Positions 28,401 to 37,061 of a stretch of 63,531 nucleotides of DNA are shown here, piece by piece. Made by a program: the position numbers and the translations under genes. The stretch is taken from contig QKCJ01000013.1 in NCBI GenBank assembly GCA_003245715.1, forward strand, positions 1-63,531. Direction: 5' to 3'. Source of the stretch: a bacterium. Lineage in GTDB: Bacteria; Planctomycetota; SZUA-567. The notes below the pieces were generated by a model that was given only the letters and a program-made list of their open reading frames with translations, had not been told where the DNA came from and ran no database searches. Position 1 is the stretch's first letter; every line of letters starts with the position of its first letter.

Positions 28401-30054
28401 TGCCGTTAGCACCGAGATAAGTTGTCAGTGACATAACCAGCTTTTCACGGATCGGGTCGATAGCAGGGTTTGTAACCTGGGCAAAGAGCTGCTTGAAGTA
28501 GTTGAAGAGAAGCTGCGGCTTGTCTGAAAGAACGGCAAGCGGGGTGTCATCACCCATAGAGCCAATCGCCTCTGAGCCGGTCAAGAACATCGGCGCAAGA
28601 ATGTTGTCTACGTCTTCACGGGTATAGCCAAAAGCGTTCTGGCGCTCAAAGAGTGTTTCGTGATCGGCTTCAACAATTCCGTTACCGTCAAAGAGGCCGC
28701 GCAGTTCAATGCGGTTGGCGGCAACCCAGCGGCGGTAAGGCTTCATGCGGCAAACCTCGGCCTTGACCTCTGAATCATGCAGAACACGCTTGCGGAGTGT
28801 ATCAATAAGCAGAACCATACCCGGAGCCAGACGCCCCTTCTCCACAACCTTGTTCTCAGGCAGTTCAAGCACACCGATTTCAGATGCCCCAACAATAAAG
28901 CCGTCGTCAGTCAGTTCATAACGAACCGGACGCAGACCGTTACGGTCAAGGGTAACACAGATGCGGTAGCCATCAGTTCCAACCAATGCAGCCGGGCCGT
29001 CCCATGGCTCCATAATCATTGAGTGGTACTCATAAAAGGCGCGGCGGTCATGTCCCATGTGACATTTAGTACCCCAAGCCTCAGGTGCCATCATCATCAT
29101 TGAATGCGGCAGAGTACGTTCATTCATATAAAGGAACTCTAGCATGTTATCAAAGCAGGCTGAGTCAGAACCACCTTCATTGTGGATAACCGGCATGATG
29201 TCTTTGAGGTCTTCGCCGTAAATCTCACTCTTAAGAGTTGAGTAACGTGCGCGCATGTGGTTGATATTACCACGCAGGGTGTTGATCTCACCGTTGTGGC
29301 ACATCATGCGGAATGGCTGAGCCAAATCCCAGGTCGGGAAGGTATTGGTACTGTAACGCTGGTGAACAACACAGAGTGATGACTTCATGCGCTCATCAGC
29401 AAGGTCAGGATAAAAAGCCGGAACCTGAGCAGCAAGCATCATACCCTTGTAACATACAGTACGGGCAGAAAAACTTGCAGCATGGAACATGCCAGCCTGA
29501 GTCAGCTTGCTCTTAACAACCGCGTTCTCCGCACGGCGGCGCAGCAGGTAAAGCCTCTGTTCAAAATCCCAATTTTCAAGCTTTTCGGGAGCGCCGATAA
29601 ATACCTGATAAAAATCAGGGCAGACAGAACGGGCAGTCACACCAACAGCTTCACGCACAACCGGAACCTCACGCCAGCCAAGAACCTGACACTCGCTCTC
29701 AACCGCCGCTTTCTCAACAATCTCCATGCACTGCTCACGCTCATGCTTGTCAGTCGGCATAAAGAGAAAACCAACACCGTAACGGTCAAGCTCAGGAAGT
29801 TTAATTCCCTTTTCTTCACAGACGCCGCGGAAGAATTCATCAGGCATCTGAAAGAGCAGACCCGCACCGTCACCAGTATCTGGGTCAGAGCCAGCCGCAC
29901 CACGGTGAGTGAGGTTAATCAGAATCTCAATACCCTTCTGCACAATATCATGGGTTTTCTCGCCCTTGACATTTGCACAAAAACCAACACCACAGGCATC
30001 ATGTTCGTTGCGCGGATCATACATACCATCCGCTTGAGGTAGTCCGTAACTCAA
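25486..30054 (-). CDS. gltB: Glutamate synthase large subunit
   Basis: Makes two glutamates from glutamine and 2-oxoglutarate. The class II glutaminase domain begins at the nucleophile Cys in DACGVGF after a short propeptide. The FMN barrel has SGGDGGTGAAPL, the [3Fe-4S] motif CVMMRKCQKNTCPVGVAT follows, and the GXGXG-type C-terminal domain is present. The longest frame starts at 30093, but GAGGAG lies seven bases before a TTG at 30054, which gives the usual short propeptide of about 20 residues; I chose that. 1522 aa, full length. Confidence 0.95.
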   Translation of the reverse strand: MSYGLPQADGMYDPRNEHDACGVGFCANVKGEKTHDIVQKGIEILINLTHRGAAGSDPDTGDGAGLLFQMPDEFFRGVCEEKGIKLPELDRYGVGFLFMPTDKHEREQCMEIVEKAAVESECQVLGWREVPVVREAVGVTARSVCPDFYQVFIGAPEKLENWDFEQRLYLLRRRAENAVVKSKLTQAGMFHAASFSARTVCYKGMMLAAQVPAFYPDLADERMKSSLCVVHQRYSTNTFPTWDLAQPFRMMCHNGEINTLRGNINHMRARYSTLKSEIYGEDLKDIMPVIHNEGGSDSACFDNMLEFLYMNERTLPHSMMMMAPEAWGTKCHMGHDRRAFYEYHSMIMEPWDGPAALVGTDGYRICVTLDRNGLRPVRYELTDDGFIVGASEIGVLELPENKVVEKGRLAPGMVLLIDTLRKRVLHDSEVKAEVCRMKPYRRWVAANRIELRGLFDGNGIVEADHETLFERQNAFGYTREDVDNILAPMFLTGSEAIGSMGDDTPLAVLSDKPQLLFNYFKQLFAQVTNPAIDPIREKLVMSLTTYLGANGNLLEETPEHARMLKLSSPILTNEDLNRIRTIGYDEFPSKVIDIVFPVAEGPEAMEKAVDALCKEAEHEVREGKTVLVLSDRKVNREYASIPALLAVASVNHHLVRAGIRTRANIVLESGEPREVEHFALLFGYGASAVNPYLAMETIAARIEEGHLPKKMTIQDAIENYISAIEKGLLKIFSKMGISTLRSYRDAQIFEILGLDEKFVDKYFTNTPSRIGGLGAKEVARETLLRHAKAYPDRPGFSRVLESGGRYSLRRDGERHLWNPESIRFLQEATRENSQAKYDKFAELINSQEHKYCTLRSLMDFKFGARKEISLDEVESVEEIMKTFVTGAMSFGSLSREAHESMAIAMNRIGSRSNCGEGGEDSDRYKPMPNGDNRCSMTKQVASGRFGVTTEYLNNCSEIQIKISQGAKPGEGGHLPGHKVNVEIAGVRHSTPGISLISPPPHHDIYSIEDLAQLIFDLKNANPRADINVKLVSEVGVGTIAAGVSKGHADAILISGGDGGTGAAPLTSIKYAGIPWELGLSETQQVLVKNDLRGRVRLQGDGQMRTGRDVTIAALLGAENFGFGTGSLIVLGCVMMRKCQKNTCPVGVATQDPRLRKLFRGSPEFLINYFRFVAEEVRGYMAKLGFKTLKEMVGNANLLKLRDGLDHWKASTIDFSKVFYMPEEAKTNAISHVQKQEHGLETALDNKLIADCKEALEHGSKVEVSYEIKNINRTACTMLAGEIAKRYGHEALPEDTVTLNFTGSAGQSFGAFATYGMTVKMTGDVNDYLGKGLSGGKLIIKTPEECPLEAENNTVIGNVAFYGATCGEAYINGLAGERFCIRNSGVETVVEGVGNHGCEYMTGGRVVVLGSTGINFAAGMSGGIAYVYDPDQDFDLKCNLEMVDLDPLIDCQDSDIEYVKGMIEKHYKYTGSKKAERMLNDWERVLQLFVRVMPMEYRRLLGQMAKEEKKGSRRTKDEVVKDA

Positions 30055-30556
30055 TTTGTTTTCTCCTCTGTTTCCATACATTATATATAACAAATAAATT
30101 GTTTAACTTTTTCAAACACGCTCAGCAACACAGAAACTACACAATCGCAAATCAGCACACCATACTTAAAAATTTGGCGCTGAAGCCTTTACACAACTGC
30201 GATCTTCACAGTTGCAAACAGGCCACTTATCCGCAATGCGCAAAAGTGGGTAAATTATAGCTCATAAAATTCGGAGTGCAATAGCCTGAAATGGATTATA
30301 AGGCAGGGGATCATAACATTTTTTTACTACATTTATGTATTTTATAAAACAGCCATACCAGTATGACCAATAGACCAATAATTCCGCTATTAATAAAGGT
30401 ATTTTAATTGAACACAAACAATAATAGATACAAAACAAATCATATACAAATAAATTAAAACGATTTTTTTGTTACATTTGCGTAGGTTTAGCAAAAACTT
30501 TTTTTTGTTTTATTTTACAAATTTGTCGGAAAAATCAACCTCGATATGCTTATTTA
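30055..30556. other. Intergenic region holding the gltB leader and promoter
   Basis: A 502-base gap between aroC and gltB, both on the minus strand. The left half is the predicted gltB leader, with stems CCACTT/AAGTGG (30223-30249) and CAACTG/CAGTTG (30194-30214). The right half (30285-30556) is very AT-rich; I see no gene, terminator or RNA in it. Confidence 0.5.
30254..30281 (-). promoter_or_regulatory. Candidate promoter of gltBD
   Basis: Minus-strand TTGCAC (30276-30281) and TATAAT (30254-30259), 16-base spacer; the leader would be about 190 bases. Confidence 0.55.
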
Positions 30557-31618
30557 TCAGCGAAAGCGTTTCTGAAGCAGGTAGAAATCAGCCAAGACCA
30601 ATGCCACCATAGCCTCAGCAACAACCGCAATACGCGGACAGAGACATGGGTCATGACGCCCGTGAACTTCAACGCTGGTTTCTTTGTTGTCCAGACCGAT
30701 CGTCATCTGTTTCTGGCTGATTGAGGGGGTAGGTTTTACCGCAAAGCGCAGACGCAACTCCTGCCCTGTCGAAATCCCGCCAAGCACGCCGCCACTGTTA
30801 TTGCTCGGCCAGATTGTTCCATCAGGGGTAATGGTGTCGTTATACTCGCTACCACGCTGACGCGCGGCAGCAAAGCCACTGCCAATCTCAACGCCTTTGA
30901 CCCCGCCAAGGGAGAAAAGCGCCGCGCCAAGTCTGGCATCAAGTTTATCAAACGCCGGCTCACCAAGCCCGGCCGCAAAACCGGAAGCACGCAGGTCAAC
31001 AACACCGCCAACAGAATCAAGATTCTGCATGGCCGCCCATACCTCATCCTCGGCTTTCTCACGGAGTTCAGGATCAGAAAAACGCAAAGGGTTATTCTCA
31101 CCGGCGGCAAAATTAAAATCAAGCTTACCGGCAACAACCCTGCCAACAGCACTGACTGCCGCCTGAACATTAAATTCATCACCGAGAATAACTCTGGCAA
31201 CCGCTCCTGCCGCAACCCGGCCAATAGTCTCACGCCCGGAAGAGCGACCACCGCCCGGTTGTGGCGCAGTATCATACTTTTTGAAGTAGGTATAATCCGC
31301 ATGTGACGGACGGAACTTCTCAAGCAGATCGCCATAATCCTTACTGCGCTGATTGGTATTGCGGACCAGAATTGTTAATGGTGTACCGAGGGTCTTACCG
31401 TTGGCGGTACCGGATAAAATCTCAGCAGTATCAGATTCTTTGCGGGGAGAGACAAATTTTGATGTACCGGGGCGGCGCCGGTCAAGTTCCTTCTGGATAA
31501 CCGCTTCATCAACAGGCAAGCCTGAAGGCAGGCCGTCGATAACAACCCCCACTCCAGCCCCATGCGACTCACCAAAAGTAGTAACGCGCAGTAACTCTCC
31601 GAATGTACTAAAAGGCAT
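30557..31618 (-). CDS. aroC: Chorismate synthase
   Basis: The last step of the shikimate pathway: converts EPSP to chorismate with reduced FMN. Signature segments GESHGAGVGVVIDG (residues 16-29), GGGRSSGRETIGRVAAG and RHDPCLCPR are intact. At 353 aa it is the usual length. GGAGAAGCA precedes the ATG. Monocistronic as far as can be seen; no other shikimate gene is nearby and no terminator is obvious. Confidence 0.96.
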   Translation of the reverse strand: MPFSTFGELLRVTTFGESHGAGVGVVIDGLPSGLPVDEAVIQKELDRRRPGTSKFVSPRKESDTAEILSGTANGKTLGTPLTILVRNTNQRSKDYGDLLEKFRPSHADYTYFKKYDTAPQPGGGRSSGRETIGRVAAGAVARVILGDEFNVQAAVSAVGRVVAGKLDFNFAAGENNPLRFSDPELREKAEDEVWAAMQNLDSVGGVVDLRASGFAAGLGEPAFDKLDARLGAALFSLGGVKGVEIGSGFAAARQRGSEYNDTITPDGTIWPSNNSGGVLGGISTGQELRLRFAVKPTPSISQKQMTIGLDNKETSVEVHGRHDPCLCPRIAVVAEAMVALVLADFYLLQKRFR

Positions 31619-31719
31619 TGCTTCTCCAGAATCAGTTTAAGAATTTAATTAATCCAGCTTAAATAAATGATAAGCCTAATTACCTAAAAATCAAGCTTTC
31701 TTATCGCCAGCGCCACAGT

Positions 31720-34686
31720 TCAATTCTGCCCTGTCCTCTGTTTGAGCAATTTATCGATTTCTTCAAGGTAGGCCGGGTGATTAGTCAGATAAAATGCCAA
31801 CGGACCACGGAAGGTCTTACCGGCAAAGCCGTCAGCCAGAAGACGGGTGACTTCCTTTTCGCGCTTGAGAATTTCCTGCCCATACAGGAGCTGCTCTTGC
31901 TGGTCGGGACTGAGCTGATCCAGAAGCTTGATGAATGCAAGCTGCGCGCGTGGCTGGCAGAAGCGGAAGTATAACATATCAAGCGCCCCGGCAAAGATGC
32001 CACGGATTATTCCATGCGCCTTTCGCTCGTCAAGACTTCTCAGCAATCTCTTGGGATGGTCGAGAAGTTGCGCCGCTTCATCTTCGGGATATAAAAGCTC
32101 AAGATTCTCAACCGCCTGAAAATAACTGCTGATTGCTTCGCCGTAATCATTAAGACGTTGCCGCAAATTATAAGACCGGTCCGCCAGACCTTCAATTATA
32201 CAGGCAACCGTATCCGAGGCGGTCTTAGAAATAACTGCCGCCCACAATTCAAGAACAACCGTAATATCAGCCACGCCAAGCCAGCCCAGAACAAGCTGAA
32301 CCATAAAACTGTAAACCACCGCCAGCGGCACAGCAAAAACAGCCCTGACCAGATTGCCATAAACAGCCGCCTTGGGAAGTCCGCGAAAAATATTATGCCC
32401 GGAGATATACAGACCATTAACCAGCGCCATGACCGCGAAGACCGCCATGCGGTTACTCTCAACGGTTACGCCCAGCCCTTTTAAAAGCAGCAGGTTCTTG
32501 ACCAGATAATCAAGCAGCGGCACCGAAAAACCGGTATACATCAGGCTGTCAGCGATTCGCGACATATCTATGAAATTACGCCAGCGCAGGAACTTTGAAC
32601 GGCTGAACCCGCTGCCGCCAAGCACCGCCTGAATGACATTACGGATGCCTGTAATGCCAAACCAGATCAGCGCCCCGCCATAAGTAAGTATCGGCCAGTC
32701 CTTGCTGAAATAAAAGGTCAGAAAAGCCGGGATAAATCCTGCAATTATCTTGATCGCATTTTTATAACGCCTGCCAAGATAATGCCAGTTATAGATAAAA
32801 CTGCCGGGCTTGAGACGCGGGTTATTCTCATCATTAGGATCAACCTCACGTCCGCCAAGGGTGACGATATTACCCTCAGCTTCAAAAGAGGCAACCTTGT
32901 CTATCAGCAACCAGTCTTTGCGTTTTGCTGAAAAATGCGCAAATATCCGCCGCCAGCCCTGAACCTTCAATTCAGTCCTGGTCTCACGCAACATAACCTT
33001 ACTGCAGAGAGGAATAATTTTCCGCCACCGCTCACGCCCGGAAGAAACAATCCTTCTTGCGCCAACAGGCAGACTTTCCACAACCGCCAATCCCATGCCA
33101 TACAGGAATCTGCTTCTGCCAGCCGAATCACTGCCAACCGCAGCACTGACGTGCCGCCCTTTATAGCGTTCAATAATGTCACTGAGATTACGTCTGGCTG
33201 ACTTCAACCCTTCAATGCGCTGATGCAAACAATCAATATCAGCTTTCTCAAGCTGCTGCTGCATCAACCCGGTAACGCGTTTTAAAGCCGTGATGTCATG
33301 CTTATTAAGGGCCAGACGAAAATCATTAATAAGGCTTGTATCATAGTTCTTCAGGGAGATATAATCCTTGAGATTGAATATTTCCAGACAATTGATTACG
33401 CCATGGCAACGGTGTATTATTTCAGGGACGTCCCACGCTTCAAGGTTGGCAGTGCTGAGAATCAGTTTATTATTTCGCGAGCACTCTTCAATGCGGGTAA
33501 TAAGCTCCTCAATTTCAAGGTTGTATAATTCCGGCGCAACCTCTCCATCCTGCGGAAGATGATTGTAGATATTGAATTTATCCGCAAGCGGACTGAGATA
33601 ATCACACAGAAGCTTGTCGGTATTAAGCTCATGAACGTCATCAATAAAACTTCTGGCGCTCTCTGCTGAAGCGTTGCCGAGGCCATTGGCGCTGATCGCC
33701 TGCTCTTTCTGGTGCAAAACATTTGTCAGGACGAAATTGAGATACTCAGAAAGATGCACGAATGACGCCTGCCCTTCGCCGACAAAGGCAATAAATTCAT
33801 CCTTGTCAAGATGCGGCATGGTTATGCCAAAACGCGCCTCAAGCTCAGGCACTGCTTCTGAATTCAGTATATCAATAAACTCAACGACCTGTCGCTGCTG
33901 AAAGACTGAAAGCGTCTTACCCGCCTGCATGAGCTGGGAAACTCGCTGGGTATTGATAAAGCGGATAAATTCCTTTGAGCCGTCAAAGCCCTGGGGTGAC
34001 CAGATAATATTGATGATCTTGCTGTAAAAACGCACCGGGAACTCAATGCCGACTTTGACCTTGATCCCCAGAATTTCCGCCGCAGTTATCAGTTCATGCG
34101 CAACCTCAGGCCGGATGTAATTATAATAAATAACCAGAAGCGAGTTGACACCCTTTATCCAGGCATCAAGAATCAGGTGTGACGGGCTCTTGCGCCCCTT
34201 GGTACTAGCATCATGCACATGGTCATCAAAGGTGCATGAGCTGTAATCTTCAGGCATTTCAAGGAGGTGGTAGCGCTTTAACAGACTTCTTATAAAACTT
34301 GGCTTACCTGAAAGGGCACTGCGAAAATCACTGATAAGTTCAAGCTGGCGTGTCTTGTCATCACCACTGCGCACAAGATTTTTCATCAATTGCGTAAGAA
34401 CTCTGGCCGTATTATAACGCATACCCGAGTTGCCACCGGCGAGAACTTCCTCACGCAGTGAACGCAAGGCACTAAGCCTCAACTGGCTGTCATCACTGCT
34501 AAGGGATTTAAGGATTGACCCGACCGCACACGCTACACGCATCCCCCGGGGAGCGCTGAGTTCTTTAATACCGCGCGGATGAAGCAAGGGATTGAACATC
34601 TGCACCATCCGTGAACTCTTGCTGCCGAGTATTGAATTGACCTCATCAAGCAGCCTATAGTCCTCGCGATCAAAGAGCAGAGACAT
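31720..34686 (-). CDS. Large membrane protein with degenerate PHP-like domain
   Basis: A 988-aa protein of unknown function. The N-terminal helical region resembles HEAT-type repeats. Residues about 155-220 have the layout of a PHP-type hydrolase: HVHDAST at 156-162, SHLILDAWIKGVNSLLVIYYN, and GIKVKVGIEF at 207-216. Only part of the metal ligands can be seen, so activity is doubtful. Helical stretches follow. A block of about five hydrophobic segments (about 650-860) ends in a helical cytoplasmic tail. Its start codon overlaps the stop of the YkgJ gene (TAATG), showing translational coupling. Confidence 0.65.
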   Translation of the reverse strand: MSLLFDREDYRLLDEVNSILGSKSSRMVQMFNPLLHPRGIKELSAPRGMRVACAVGSILKSLSSDDSQLRLSALRSLREEVLAGGNSGMRYNTARVLTQLMKNLVRSGDDKTRQLELISDFRSALSGKPSFIRSLLKRYHLLEMPEDYSSCTFDDHVHDASTKGRKSPSHLILDAWIKGVNSLLVIYYNYIRPEVAHELITAAEILGIKVKVGIEFPVRFYSKIINIIWSPQGFDGSKEFIRFINTQRVSQLMQAGKTLSVFQQRQVVEFIDILNSEAVPELEARFGITMPHLDKDEFIAFVGEGQASFVHLSEYLNFVLTNVLHQKEQAISANGLGNASAESARSFIDDVHELNTDKLLCDYLSPLADKFNIYNHLPQDGEVAPELYNLEIEELITRIEECSRNNKLILSTANLEAWDVPEIIHRCHGVINCLEIFNLKDYISLKNYDTSLINDFRLALNKHDITALKRVTGLMQQQLEKADIDCLHQRIEGLKSARRNLSDIIERYKGRHVSAAVGSDSAGRSRFLYGMGLAVVESLPVGARRIVSSGRERWRKIIPLCSKVMLRETRTELKVQGWRRIFAHFSAKRKDWLLIDKVASFEAEGNIVTLGGREVDPNDENNPRLKPGSFIYNWHYLGRRYKNAIKIIAGFIPAFLTFYFSKDWPILTYGGALIWFGITGIRNVIQAVLGGSGFSRSKFLRWRNFIDMSRIADSLMYTGFSVPLLDYLVKNLLLLKGLGVTVESNRMAVFAVMALVNGLYISGHNIFRGLPKAAVYGNLVRAVFAVPLAVVYSFMVQLVLGWLGVADITVVLELWAAVISKTASDTVACIIEGLADRSYNLRQRLNDYGEAISSYFQAVENLELLYPEDEAAQLLDHPKRLLRSLDERKAHGIIRGIFAGALDMLYFRFCQPRAQLAFIKLLDQLSPDQQEQLLYGQEILKREKEVTRLLADGFAGKTFRGPLAFYLTNHPAYLEEIDKLLKQRTGQN

Positions 34687-35513
34687 TATCTGCCCTTATC
34701 CGAACCGGGCCGGTTGTCTGGATCAGTTTCAACCACATTAATAAGACTGTTCATAAACTCAATATAGATATGTGACTGCGTATTATAGTATGCCCCGGTA
34801 TTGGGGAAATTATCACGAACCTGCTCCATGCAGAAGCGTGCTTCCTGCGGTTTCTGCTGCTCATTAAACTCAAAGAATCTGTCAACCAGATCAAGTTTCT
34901 CTTTGATCCTGGTGGTGTTTTTATAATATGGCTCAAGAAAATCAAGATCAAATTTTTCGCGGATAATCCCGCGCAGCTTTACGAATAATGGCTGGGTTAT
35001 GTTCTTGTCAAGGCAAACTGCAAACCAGCACTGCAGATTAAGCGCGTCAAGATAATACGGCTCGGACAGATACTCATAAATCTCCGCGTTATACCCCGCC
35101 AACACATCAAGCGCGTTTTCAATTTCATCAACCGTCACCTTAACTCCCATATTTTCATGGGTGATATGCGGACAGAGAGGCTCGTTAAGGCCATATCCGG
35201 CACTTAGTTCAGGCACGCCAATATAGCGGCAGGAAATCCCCCGTCCACCATGGATAACGCATAATTTATCCTCAAGCAGCGGACATTCGATATGCCCGTT
35301 GAGACGTTTTGACGGTTCGGGTTCTTTACTGACAATCTCGATCAGTTTTTCCTGCGAAACCGCACGCAAGGCATAGTCAAGGAAATAGCAGAATTCCACA
35401 AAACTCAGGTGCGGGCTTGAGCAGCAGATGCCGCATTTTATGCAGGGCAAATCCGGGCAGGCTTTGTATACATTATCAAGATCAGAAAAAAGCTTTTCAA
35501 AATCAATGCTCAT
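34686..35513 (-). CDS. YkgJ-family cysteine-cluster protein
   Basis: A 275-aa protein with the YkgJ (UPF0153) metal or Fe-S motif: Cys19, Cys24, Cys27, Cys30 and Cys31 (CPDLPCIKCGICC), then CPLLEDKLCVIH and GRGISCRYIG. The C-terminal half is helical with a TPR-like segment (ARFCMEQVRDNFPNTGAYYN). The biochemical role of this family is not settled. AGGAG precedes the ATG. It is coupled by a one-base overlap to the downstream PHP-like gene, so the two products probably act together. Confidence 0.8.
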   Translation of the reverse strand: MSIDFEKLFSDLDNVYKACPDLPCIKCGICCSSPHLSFVEFCYFLDYALRAVSQEKLIEIVSKEPEPSKRLNGHIECPLLEDKLCVIHGGRGISCRYIGVPELSAGYGLNEPLCPHITHENMGVKVTVDEIENALDVLAGYNAEIYEYLSEPYYLDALNLQCWFAVCLDKNITQPLFVKLRGIIREKFDLDFLEPYYKNTTRIKEKLDLVDRFFEFNEQQKPQEARFCMEQVRDNFPNTGAYYNTQSHIYIEFMNSLINVVETDPDNRPGSDKGR

Positions 35514-35536
35514 TTAAAACTCTCCTAAGTTTAATT

Positions 35537-35581
35537 CCCGCGGTACTGCTTAAAGGGCTTACCTACCTGCTCCTCCGCGGG
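35537..35581 (-). repeat. GC-rich stem-loop before the YkgJ gene
   Basis: CCCGCGG (35537-35543) and CCGCGGG (35575-35581) enclose 31 bases in the 184-base gap between the CPBP and YkgJ genes, shortly upstream of the YkgJ ribosome site. Confidence 0.5.
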
Positions 35582-35697
35582 AGTCAGGATGAAAGGACCT
35601 ATCACTCCATCCCCTGCACCAGAGACAGAATAAACATAAAACGAATGTCTATCGGCATTTTTCAGGAAAAAGTTTAATCTTCGGAATAATTTTACTA

Positions 35698-36522
35698 TCA
35701 GGTAAAATCATTAAGCGTTTGGGCGATTATATCATATATCGCGTGGCTACCGGCAGCGATACCAAAACCCCGCTCCTGATAAATATACGCAAAGTACACC
35801 CCCGCAATTGTACGGAAGGCAAAAACCCCAAGCCTGAATTCCTCATCAGCCCAGGGCAGATAGTGAAACGCCGAGAACAGAAAAGCCTGACCAAGGACTG
35901 AAAACATAAAAAGAGGCAAACCTTTAAAGCGGAAAACATTACCAAAAAGCCAGAAGAGAAACCCCATCAGAATCATGCGAAAGAGGAACTCTTCGTAAAT
36001 CCCCGCCCCCATCGAGAGGACAATCCCCGAAAACCACGAACCGACACTTGACATGTCTGCACGCAGATAAAAAATATGGTTGACCAGCCAGGCCAGCCCA
36101 AAAGGAGGAATCGCAAAAACCGTCGACTCCGCCAGCATCAAGAGTAGAGTCTTGCCCTTGACCCGCCAGGGGTAATTACCCAGATGCTGTTTTAGCAGTA
36201 AAACAAAGACCAGCAAAAACATGCTGAAAAGCGGCCCGAACATCTTAAGAAACCAGAGCGCCGCGCTGTCTTCGGTACTGTGATTGGGAAATACCTGATT
36301 ATAAAACCACAGCGCCCCATAATAAATTACATTAAGGAATTTCGCCAGCATCACATCCGCGCCATTGGCTATGGAATTTTTATTGAGGTGCATAAACCAG
36401 ATACCGATATGGTAGAGCATCAAAAATGGCAAAACATAGATAAGACAGACCACCGGACGCTGGCTCTGCTCAAGGTACGCCACATAAGGCGAAGACGGAT
36501 CTCTATCAAAAACATCATGCAT
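35698..36522 (-). CDS. CPBP-family intramembrane metalloprotease
   Basis: A 274-aa integral membrane protein with about seven hydrophobic segments. The family motifs are present: Glu177-Glu178-x-x-x-Arg182 (EEFLFR), His220 (FSAFH) and His260 (GSHAIYD). These are the glutamate and histidine residues that bind metal and activate water in CAAX/Rce1-type proteases. The substrate is unknown. The ribosome site is weak, but the start lies only nine bases after the preceding stop, so coupling is likely. Confidence 0.85.
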   Translation of the reverse strand: MHDVFDRDPSSPYVAYLEQSQRPVVCLIYVLPFLMLYHIGIWFMHLNKNSIANGADVMLAKFLNVIYYGALWFYNQVFPNHSTEDSAALWFLKMFGPLFSMFLLVFVLLLKQHLGNYPWRVKGKTLLLMLAESTVFAIPPFGLAWLVNHIFYLRADMSSVGSWFSGIVLSMGAGIYEEFLFRMILMGFLFWLFGNVFRFKGLPLFMFSVLGQAFLFSAFHYLPWADEEFRLGVFAFRTIAGVYFAYIYQERGFGIAAGSHAIYDIIAQTLNDFT

Positions 36523-36531
36523 ATGAATATA

Positions 36532-36732
36532 TCATTTCATTAAATGCGGCGTCAGGCCGACAAGAATATCATCAAGAAGCTGGCGGTCTGTTACAAATTT
36601 ACCAAGTTTGCTCTGCGCCTGAGCGCGGGTGAAATTACCGCGACAAACCTCATCAAGCTCCCTTGCGAGATCTCGGATAAGCTCAACTTCCGGAAATTTT
36701 TGAACAATTTCATTCGGATTTAATTCCAGCAT
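36532..36732 (-). CDS. Small hypothetical protein
   Basis: A protein of about 66 aa, helical and acidic at the N-terminus (LELNPNEIVQKFPEVELIRDLARELDEVC), with no recognised motif. The ATG at 36732 has GAAGG nine bases upstream; starts at GTG 36747 or TTG 36765 are possible. It lies nine bases before the CPBP protease and is probably the first gene of that unit. Confidence 0.5.
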   Translation of the reverse strand: MLELNPNEIVQKFPEVELIRDLARELDEVCRGNFTRAQAQSKLGKFVTDRQLLDDILVGLTPHLMK

Positions 36733-37061
36733 CCCAGAAACCTTCACAACACCCTCTTTCAGCAATAATGCCTAAAAACACAGTATATATACTAGCTATT
36801 GTCATCCGCAGATAAAGTATTTTTACCCTGAAAATCAATTCCTTTTGAATATTTTTCAATAAAAATCAAATTTCCATTCAATTTTATTCGATGCGATGAC
36901 CGATAAAGAGAAAGTAGCGAGGAAAACCTACTACAGAATACAGATTATTAACCAGACTTGGGGGAGCGGTATTTACAGGTCTGTCTATTTGGATTATGCG
37001 TTTAAATTTATTTACTGGTGATTATTTGCCGATAAGAGGAAAAAGAGCTAAGGAGAGTAAC
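36733..37061. other. Divergent intergenic region
   Basis: AT-rich DNA between the small hypothetical gene and the zf-ISL3-like gene. A weak promoter toward the right may be TTTACA (36972-36977) and TATGCG (36995-37000), 17 bases apart. No RNA gene is seen. Confidence 0.35.

Noticed and set aside
29482..30042. 186-codon frame antisense to the start of gltB
   Set aside because: Overlaps the intact glutaminase domain and has no protein features.
30285..30556. AT-rich gap as a hidden small RNA or gene
   Set aside because: No frame, stem or promoter there reaches a level I can support.
36996..37061. Upstream extension of the zf-ISL3-like protein from ATG 36996
   Set aside because: GGAGAG sits at the correct distance from the GTG at 37062 and the extension has no counterpart in the domain.
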